A stretch of 39,153 nt of DNA. It comes from CAZFMJ01 sp964520045 (GTDB lineage: Bacteria > Elusimicrobiota > Elusimicrobia > Elusimicrobiales > CAZFMJ01). A program made the position numbers and the translations under genes. This document shows, piece by piece, positions 33,789 to 39,153 of the stretch. Numbering within the stretch: position 1 is the first letter of the stretch; the number at the start of each line of letters is the position of its first letter. The stretch spans positions 1 to 39,153 of the forward strand of contig CAZFMJ010000025.1 of NCBI GenBank assembly GCA_964520045.1, given 5' to 3'. The notes under the pieces are model-generated. The model had not been told where the DNA came from. It searched no databases and worked only from the letters and a program-made list of their open reading frames with translations.

Positions 33789-34691
33789 ATGAAAAACGAT
33801 ATTACGGAAATTGTCAAAAGAGCGCTGGAAGAAGACATCGGATCGGGGGACGTCACCACGCAGTTTTTCCTGCCCCAATCGCGCGAATTCAAAGGCGCGG
33901 TAATCGCGAAAGAAAACGGCATAATCTGCGGAGTAGAACCGGCTGAAAAGGCATTCCTGCTTGCCTGTCCGGGGGTAAAAGTCAGGATACTTATCAAAGA
34001 CGGCAAGGCTGTAAGTCCCGGCTCGCGGATAATGGAAGTTTCCGGCGGCCGTGAAATACTGACCGCGGAAAGAACCGCCCTGAACTTCCTTCAGCGGCTT
34101 TCCGGAATAGCGACCATGACGGCAAGATTTGCGGAAAAAATCAAGGGCTCGAAAACGAAAATCCTAGACACCCGGAAAACGACTCCCGGCATGCGGTTTT
34201 TGGAAAAATACGCCGTAACCTGCGGAGGAGGCCGGAATCACAGAATGGGTCTTTATGACGCCGTCCTTATCAAAGACAACCACATAGCCGGCTGGAAGGA
34301 AACAACGGATAAAAAAGAAGAAAAACAGCATGAATTCATAAAAAATAAAATGCGGCTTATAAAGAAACGCTTCCCCAAAATGATTATTGAAATGGAAGCC
34401 CAGAATATCAAGCAGGTATTCAATGCCCTGGCCTGCGGCGTAGATATAATACTTCTTGATAATATGTCCGAACCAGATATTGCAAGAGCCGTAAAAATAA
34501 TAAAAACATTTGAAAAATCCTCCCTGCCGAAAGACGCCGGCCTAAAGACACGGCCGCAGACAGAAATTTCCGGGGGAGTGAATTTAAACAATATAGCCAG
34601 ACTTGCAAAACTCGGGTGCGACAGAATATCAGTGGGAATGCTTACGCATTCACCCAAAGCTCTGGATATAAGCTTTGAACTGGAGGATTAA
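33789..34691 (+). CDS. nadC: Nicotinate-nucleotide pyrophosphorylase (quinolinate phosphoribosyltransferase)
   Basis: NadC turns quinolinate and PRPP into nicotinate mononucleotide in NAD synthesis. The 300-residue protein carries the family signatures EEDIGSGDVTT (15-25), AERTALNFLQRLSGIAT, the substrate-binding DTRKTTPGMRFLEKYAV, GGGRNHRMGLYDAVLIKDNH, and ILLDNMS and SGGVNLNNI in the barrel. It has about 20 extra residues around the KKEEKQHEF segment. The TAA stop abuts the birA ATG, so the genes form a two-gene operon. nadA and nadB are not nearby. Confidence 0.95.
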   Translation: MKNDITEIVKRALEEDIGSGDVTTQFFLPQSREFKGAVIAKENGIICGVEPAEKAFLLACPGVKVRILIKDGKAVSPGSRIMEVSGGREILTAERTALNFLQRLSGIATMTARFAEKIKGSKTKILDTRKTTPGMRFLEKYAVTCGGGRNHRMGLYDAVLIKDNHIAGWKETTDKKEEKQHEFIKNKMRLIKKRFPKMIIEMEAQNIKQVFNALACGVDIILLDNMSEPDIARAVKIIKTFEKSSLPKDAGLKTRPQTEISGGVNLNNIARLAKLGCDRISVGMLTHSPKALDISFELED

Positions 34692-35414
34692 ATGATTTCA
34701 GCCAAAAACCGGCGCAAGCCTGAAATTAGGAAAATCACATGTAAAACTCCGTCGCCCCGCTGCAGACAGTCAGCGCAAAACGCGGGCAAGCCCGTTTTTT
34801 TACCGGGCGTAAAAAAAATAATCTATCTGCCTGTCACTACAAGCACGCAGGATATAGCAAAGGAATTGGCGCAAACCGGACAGGAGGAGGGCACAGTTGT
34901 GCTGGCAGGGGAACAAACATTCGGCAGGGGCAGGATGGGAAGAACATGGGAGTCATGCCCAGGCGGCATATATCTGAGCATCATATTAAATCCCCAGACC
35001 GCATCAAGCCTTCTTGGAAATCTGAACCTGACCGCAGCCCGTGCGGTTATGGAAACCCTGACCGGGCTTTATTCCATAAAATGCCGCATAAAGCCTCCGA
35101 ACGATGTATTTGCGCTGCATCCGGCGCGCAGAAAGTATCTGAAAATAGCCGGGATTTTGATTGAATCCGCATCCGCCGAAGCGGCCGTAAAACCTGAATG
35201 GACTGTTCTTGGAATAGGCGTGAACCTCAAAAACGCCGTTTCAAAAGACATTGAGAAAACGGCCGTAACCGCAAGCCAGACGCTCAAAGCGCAAAAACAC
35301 GGCGCTGATCTCATGGATGATCAATACGAACGCAAATTTCTTAAGTATTTTTTTAGAATTTTCTGGAGACGTTATTCAGAGTGGAAAGCTGGAGCTCTTT
35401 CAAGAAATTCCTGA
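34692..35414 (+). CDS. birA: Biotin--[acetyl-CoA-carboxylase] ligase
   Basis: This enzyme attaches biotin to carboxylase carrier proteins. The 240-residue protein is a short, catalytic-only form, lacking the N-terminal DNA-binding domain of bifunctional BirA. The STQD site lies near 51, the biotinyl-AMP loop GRGRMGRTW at 79-87, KPPNDV at 134-139 (the usual Trp of KWPND is Pro here), and KIAGILIE at 151-158. The first 35 residues are basic and without known function. It starts directly at the nadC stop with a GGAGGA site. Its stop codon touches the stop of the convergent receiver gene. Confidence 0.9.
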   Translation: MISAKNRRKPEIRKITCKTPSPRCRQSAQNAGKPVFLPGVKKIIYLPVTTSTQDIAKELAQTGQEEGTVVLAGEQTFGRGRMGRTWESCPGGIYLSIILNPQTASSLLGNLNLTAARAVMETLTGLYSIKCRIKPPNDVFALHPARRKYLKIAGILIESASAEAAVKPEWTVLGIGVNLKNAVSKDIEKTAVTASQTLKAQKHGADLMDDQYERKFLKYFFRIFWRRYSEWKAGALSRNS

Positions 35415-35792
35415 TTATTTGTCTTTTAGGGCATTGGCTGCGGCTTCCAGAAGTTCCTCTGAGCGGAACGGCTTGGTAAGGAATGCGGCGACCTGCGGGA
35501 ATTTCTGAAAAAGCGTTTTTGAAGGTTCCAAAGCAGTGAGTATTATAACGGGCAGATTTTTAAATTCCCCCTGAGATATCTTGCTCTGAAGAGAATAACC
35601 GTCCTCGCCGGGAAGCATCACGTCCATCACCAGCAGATCCGGCTTGGCTTTTGCCAAAGCTTCCATCGCATGTCTTCCGCTGTCGCAGACAGACACCTCA
35701 AAACCGGCATTTTCAAAGGCATACTGCACAAGCCCGAGTATTTCCGGCTCATCGTCAATTACAAGAACCTTTTTTTTAACCGGCGCAGCCAT
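35415..35792 (-). CDS. Stand-alone response-regulator receiver protein (PorV operon)
   Basis: This 125-residue single receiver domain has the acidic pocket VIDDEPE (11-17), phospho-acceptor Asp57 in VMDVMLPGEDG, Thr86 and Lys107 in TKPF. There is no output domain. The ATG at 35792 is preferred; the frame opens further to 35882 inside the PorV gene. It follows the PorV-family gene by 19 bases, so it is probably co-expressed with it and may take part in controlling secretion or motility, an inference from position only. No kinase is nearby. Confidence 0.85.
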   Translation of the reverse strand: MAAPVKKKVLVIDDEPEILGLVQYAFENAGFEVSVCDSGRHAMEALAKAKPDLLVMDVMLPGEDGYSLQSKISQGEFKNLPVIILTALEPSKTLFQKFPQVAAFLTKPFRSEELLEAAANALKDK

Positions 35793-35811
35793 ATGATTAT
35801 AAATTACATTT

Positions 35812-36735
35812 TTAGAATCTTGATGTAAAGGAAAATCTTTGCACATTGCCGAGTTCGCCGAAAGGCGTGAAAGCGTAATCAAAACTGCATCCCCTGACCT
35901 TAAATCCCAATCCCGCGTTCATGCCCTTAACATTCCCTATTTTACCGGCGTCTCCGCCGCCTCCGGCGAGTCCGGCCAGATACCCGGTGCGAAGCGCCAG
36001 AATTGAAAACACGGCGTATTCAGTGCCCATGCTGACGGAGGTTTTCCCGTCATAAGGCAACTGCCTGACATCCAAAGCCAAAATCATGCCTCCGAAAACC
36101 GTGTATCCCAGTCCGGCTCCCAAAGTCAAAGGAAACGGCGAGCGCTCTTCCATAAATTTCATGCCCGCGCCCAAATTCTGAGCGGCAAGTCCGGCATTCA
36201 GGCCGTTAATGGGCGTCTTCGCAAGAATTCCCACGTCAGCCGCGAGCCCCTGACCCGACTCATTTTCTATCCGGCTTTTTATGTATTTAACATTCACGCC
36301 TAATTTTAACGCCGAAGTAACGCCTCTGGCATAAGCCGCATTGAAAGCCATGTCATAAGCCCTGAAACTTCCGGTAAAGCTGCGGTCGGCGGCTCTTGCC
36401 TCGATAGGACGCTGGGAAAGATAATTCACGGCCACCGCCCACGCGGAAACTCCCGAGGGCTGGGAAAAGCCCAAAAAATCATAATTTGTGCCGGCGAAAT
36501 ACGCCGCATGCATAAAACCAAGTTCGCGTTTGCCTCCCGATACCGCAAGGCCGGCGGGATTCCATGCGACGGCATTTATATCATCAGCCACAGCTATAAA
36601 CGCATTGCCCATGCCTATAGGTCTGGCTCCTATCCCCATTTTTAAAAATGAAGCGGTGCTGCCTCCCGCAAAAGCGCGGACGGAATTGCCCAGCAAAAAA
36701 ACAGCCAAAATAAATATTATTTTATTACAGCGCAT
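35812..36735 (-). CDS. PorV/PorQ-family outer-membrane protein
   Basis: This 307-residue exported protein has a signal peptide (MRCNKIIFILAVFLLGNSVRAFA). The family hallmark FLKMGIGARPIGMGNAFIAVADD (in two parts, about 30-52) and AVAWNPAGLA follow, then barrel strands ending FSFTSRF. PorV is an outer-membrane shuttle of the type IX secretion system, and related proteins occur in Elusimicrobiota and other phyla. A GGAG-type ribosome site precedes the ATG at 36735. Its start overlaps the sorting-domain-like gene by 19 bases. The context (secreted repeat protein, sorting-like domain) fits a T9SS-like export role, but the core components (PorK, PorL, PorM, PorN, Sov) are not in the window. Confidence 0.85.
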   Translation of the reverse strand: MRCNKIIFILAVFLLGNSVRAFAGGSTASFLKMGIGARPIGMGNAFIAVADDINAVAWNPAGLAVSGGKRELGFMHAAYFAGTNYDFLGFSQPSGVSAWAVAVNYLSQRPIEARAADRSFTGSFRAYDMAFNAAYARGVTSALKLGVNVKYIKSRIENESGQGLAADVGILAKTPINGLNAGLAAQNLGAGMKFMEERSPFPLTLGAGLGYTVFGGMILALDVRQLPYDGKTSVSMGTEYAVFSILALRTGYLAGLAGGGGDAGKIGNVKGMNAGLGFKVRGCSFDYAFTPFGELGNVQRFSFTSRF

Positions 36736-37226
36736 TTTCCCATGCTCCTTAATGTCTCGGAACCTTTTACCGCGGTCATCGTGAACACATAAACCCCGCT
36801 GCCTATTCCCGAAACATTCCACATATATTCATACGCATACTGCGGTCCATGGCCGTCGTCGATTACGGAGGGCATTCCGGAGATGGACGTTTCAAGGACT
36901 TTATCTCCGGCCAGATCGAATATTTTAAGCTCTATTTTGCCGGCTATCCCCGTTTCAATATGAAAAACAGGATTCTGTCTTTTTGCCGGATTAGGAAAGC
37001 AGTAGACCTCGCCCAACTTGAATGAAGCATCCGCCGCTGATAAAGTTTTTCCTTTGACCGCCTCAGTGGAAAGCGAAGAGGAATTGAGCAGGGGCTTGAT
37101 TACGGAAAAAAGCCTCTTATTATTCCTGAAAATGCGCAGGGTATCCTGTTCATCCTGCGCCGAAGCGTTCATACAGGAAAGACACGCCAGCATTAAACCG
37201 GCCGACAATAAAATTTTCATATTCAT
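36717..37226 (-). CDS. Small secreted protein with FlgD/T9SS sorting-like C-terminal domain
   Basis: This 169-residue protein has a signal peptide (to ASA, about 23). Its C-terminal domain (about 73-169) has VYCFPNPAKRQN, ELKIFDLAGDKV, YMWNVSGIGSGVYVFTMTA and a final KCAVIK. This is the Ig-like fold shared by FlgD and type A T9SS sorting signals. Such domains usually end large secreted proteins; here it is nearly alone. A GGGGG ribosome site 8 bases upstream supports the ATG at 37226. It lies in the PorV operon between PorV and the unknown secreted protein, possibly as an adaptor or anchoring partner. Confidence 0.75.
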   Translation of the reverse strand: MNMKILLSAGLMLACLSCMNASAQDEQDTLRIFRNNKRLFSVIKPLLNSSSLSTEAVKGKTLSAADASFKLGEVYCFPNPAKRQNPVFHIETGIAGKIELKIFDLAGDKVLETSISGMPSVIDDGHGPQYAYEYMWNVSGIGSGVYVFTMTAVKGSETLRSMGKCAVIK

Positions 37227-37239
37227 TTTAGTTCCCCCG

Positions 37240-38163
37240 TCAATATTTTCCGGACAATATGTAAATCATGTTCTGCGCATTCATATAAAGAAGCTGATAC
37301 GCGTCTTCTTTAACGCATTTTCCCCTTTGCGCCAAGAGCATGCTCTTGAAAGCCTCTAATTGATTCACAACGGAATTTTTATCTTTGCCTGAATCAATAT
37401 ATTCTTCGGCTTTAATGAGTTTATCATCTAAATCCGCCAAAAACGAAGCCAATCCCCTGCAGTCTATCCATTTGATGGAAACTGTTTCCGCGCGCAAGCC
37501 TCTAAGGTAGTCTATAAGCCATGCGGGGTCAAGAGACTGCGGGGCTATAGGAGCGACAGTAAAAACTTCTACTTTCAGGCTCTCCATAATGCCCGCCACT
37601 CTTGAAACATCCTGAGCTGAAGCCTCGTCTACTGCGGTCTGCGCAAAAAGCGGGGTTAAAGCCATTTTCCGTATTCCGGGTATTCCTCTGGTCTGCGCGG
37701 AAAACCCGCTTAAACTTTTGCCGGGAGCTATTTCGGAATTTGCCCCCACGGCTCCCCAGCTTGCTTTAAGCCCGATATTGAGACTGGAAATCCATCCCAA
37801 AGGCGACTTAAACGCCGCTGGAACAAATAATCCGTTTTTTTCCGCAAACACTGTGTCGGAAATGGATTTTGCGTATCTTGTGTCTCCCGCAAGACCTTCC
37901 GGGCTAAGACTAACCGAATCGGCGCTTCTTGAAAACTCAAGGTCGATATCGCTTATACGGCCGGTACTCGTCTTTCCGTTTGCGACCGTATAAGAATAGG
38001 TGAAAATTCCCTTCGTAGTCAAAGCTACCGCGGCTTTGGAAGAAACCCCTTTCAATGACGGCAGAGTTTCACCCGGCAAAAGCTGACCCGCGGCCATGCC
38101 CGCAGGCAGAAGTAAAAGAATTGAAAAAACAATATTCGTCGCTATTTTATTGCGTGAATTCAT
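37240..38163 (-). CDS. Secreted protein of unknown function
   Basis: This 307-residue protein has a signal peptide (MNSRNKIATNIVFSILLLLPAGMAAG). The middle (about 30-200) is beta-rich. The last 70 residues are helical (LDDKLIKAEEYIDSGKDKN, NQLEAFKSMLLAQ) and resemble a FIMAH-type helical repeat found at the ends of secreted repeat proteins; this resemblance is weak. No enzyme motif is seen. Its start overlaps the end of the SBBP/Ig gene by 17 bases, so it belongs to the same operon. Confidence 0.65.
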   Translation of the reverse strand: MNSRNKIATNIVFSILLLLPAGMAAGQLLPGETLPSLKGVSSKAAVALTTKGIFTYSYTVANGKTSTGRISDIDLEFSRSADSVSLSPEGLAGDTRYAKSISDTVFAEKNGLFVPAAFKSPLGWISSLNIGLKASWGAVGANSEIAPGKSLSGFSAQTRGIPGIRKMALTPLFAQTAVDEASAQDVSRVAGIMESLKVEVFTVAPIAPQSLDPAWLIDYLRGLRAETVSIKWIDCRGLASFLADLDDKLIKAEEYIDSGKDKNSVVNQLEAFKSMLLAQRGKCVKEDAYQLLYMNAQNMIYILSGKY

Positions 38164-39153
38164 AATGCATCCTCTTTGTTTCAGCAGGTCCCGCGCACTG
38201 CAGGGTTCCCTGCGGAGTTTCTGCTATTCTCACCGAACCTGCCGCCCGCATAAGTTTGTCCATAAGTTTCTGGTTTACAAGAATCTGCTGCGATGCGGAT
38301 ACGGCGCATCTGTCTATATCAACGCTTTTTCCATCTTTATGAAGCTCATGCGGAGGCATCCAATCCGAATTAACGTCGAAAACGCCCCCGTATTCCAGAG
38401 TCATGTCATTTATGCCCGCGATATTGCCTCCGGTCTGGCTGTAATAATCGGCGGACAAACCTGCGATCCTGTTTACTGCGGACGGAACTCCGAAATGCGT
38501 GTTGAAATGATCCGCGGCATTTGAAGTCAGGTTATATTTAACAGGAAGAGCCGACGGGGAAAGAGCGGCAAGGCCCGGAAATTTAACTTCAATAACGGTT
38601 GATGTCGAAACATCCGCCAACCCCGCCGCCCGCGCAGTCACCGTTTCAAATCCTCCGAAAAGTCCGGCTGTATAGACCGCCGTGAATTTGCCGTCAGCCC
38701 CCGTTTTGACCGTTATGCTTTGGGCCGGAGGAATACCTTCCGCAGACAGCAGTCCCGCAGGCCTTGCCGAATTATGATTATGCCCTCCCGAACCTTCAAC
38801 CGCGTCCGCGGACAAACTAATTTCAACGTCGGGCATGGGATTTCCCAAGGAGCCCAGCGCTTGCACTGAGACTTGGGCGGAGCCGCCCGGAACCGCACCG
38901 GCGGGAACAGCGGAGATTGAAAGCAGGGAAGGGCCTGCTGATTTATACTTTGCCAATAGGAAATCAGCATTATTTGCGTCTGAATACGCGGAAAATCCTC
39001 CAAGATACACCGCCCCCTCGGCGTCTACATCAACAGCCGACCCGGCGCTGCTTCCCGCTCCGCTTAAATTTAAAGACCATAGATTATTTCCCGCGGGATC
39101 GAACTTTGCCAAAACCATGTCCGATTTGCTCATGTCCGCATATTTTGCTCCCG
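38147..39153 (-). CDS. Secreted SBBP/Ig-repeat protein with M15-like C-terminus (partial)
   Basis: This gene is cut by the right edge; no start is in the window. The visible 335 residues begin with a beta-propeller-type repeat (MVLAKFDPAGNNLWSLNL, DVDAEGAVYLGGFSA), the SBBP kind. An Ig-like bacterial domain follows (VPGGSAQVSVQALGS... to TARAAGL). The C-terminal domain contains GGVFDVNSDWMPPHELH and KDGKSVDIDRC; the His, His and Asp arrangement recalls zinc peptidases of the M15 type. The protein is probably large and on the surface, exported with the help of the PorV-operon partners. A peptidase role for the end is only suggested by the motif. Confidence 0.75.
   Translation of the reverse strand, partial: GAKYADMSKSDMVLAKFDPAGNNLWSLNLSGAGSSAGSAVDVDAEGAVYLGGFSAYSDANNADFLLAKYKSAGPSLLSISAVPAGAVPGGSAQVSVQALGSLGNPMPDVEISLSADAVEGSGGHNHNSARPAGLLSAEGIPPAQSITVKTGADGKFTAVYTAGLFGGFETVTARAAGLADVSTSTVIEVKFPGLAALSPSALPVKYNLTSNAADHFNTHFGVPSAVNRIAGLSADYYSQTGGNIAGINDMTLEYGGVFDVNSDWMPPHELHKDGKSVDIDRCAVSASQQILVNQKLMDKLMRAAGSVRIAETPQGTLQCAGPAETKRMHYEFTQ

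Overview
The window looks like a stretch of chromosome from a Gram-negative-type (diderm) bacterium, most probably a member of the Elusimicrobiota or a related deep-branching candidate phylum. The evidence is an LptD-like outer-membrane assembly protein, several signal-peptide beta-barrel proteins, a PorV-family protein beside a type-IX-like sorting domain, and spacers full of degenerate short tandem repeats that read as 'TVYRLPS'-like peptides when translated. The phylum is an inference; no rRNA is present.

Layout. At 1-1760 there is a possible insertion-sequence end and an AbiEii/AbiEi toxin-antitoxin pair. From 1842 to 26338 nearly everything is on the minus strand and mostly housekeeping: lptD-like, ROK sugar kinase, folC, murA, prmC, prfA, rpmE, an M23 peptidase with LysM domains, rho, coaE, rhomboid protease, polA, trxA, a lone receiver protein, a metallophosphoesterase and smc, followed by two outer-membrane-type proteins and a FecR-domain protein. 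From 26589 to 35414 genes are on the plus strand: mltA, alaS, tRNA-Arg(CCG), uvrB, nadC, birA. From 35415 to the right edge a minus-strand operon encodes a secreted SBBP/Ig protein (cut by the edge), a secreted protein of unknown function, a short FlgD/T9SS-sorting-like protein, a PorV-family protein and a second lone receiver.

What stands out is between the genes. At least five families of degenerate short tandem repeats (7-, 8- and 9-base units) occupy spacers, often as head-to-head arrays able to fold into hairpins. In places they run into genes: they encode the C-terminal tail of PolA and the last residues and stop of the ROK kinase, and they create spurious N-terminal extensions of lptD, folC, the M23 gene and a receiver gene. 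A distinct element of about 70 bp occurs four times (4029-4098, 31006-31076, 33446-33517, 33654-33725). It has two adjacent stem-loops whose loops are complementary to each other, and both stems and loops show compensatory changes between copies. This is the best candidate for an undescribed structured or mobile element. A 273-bp MITE-like element with 35-bp inverted ends sits exactly at the alaS stop codon.

How the genes work together: cell-envelope biogenesis (murA, lptD, mltA, M23, PorV operon), translation (prfA, prmC, rpmE, alaS, tRNA), cofactors (folC, coaE, nadC, birA), DNA maintenance (polA, uvrB, smc) and transcription termination (rho). Two gene starts (fecR, alaS) sit only a few bases after promoter -10 boxes, suggesting near-leaderless transcripts.
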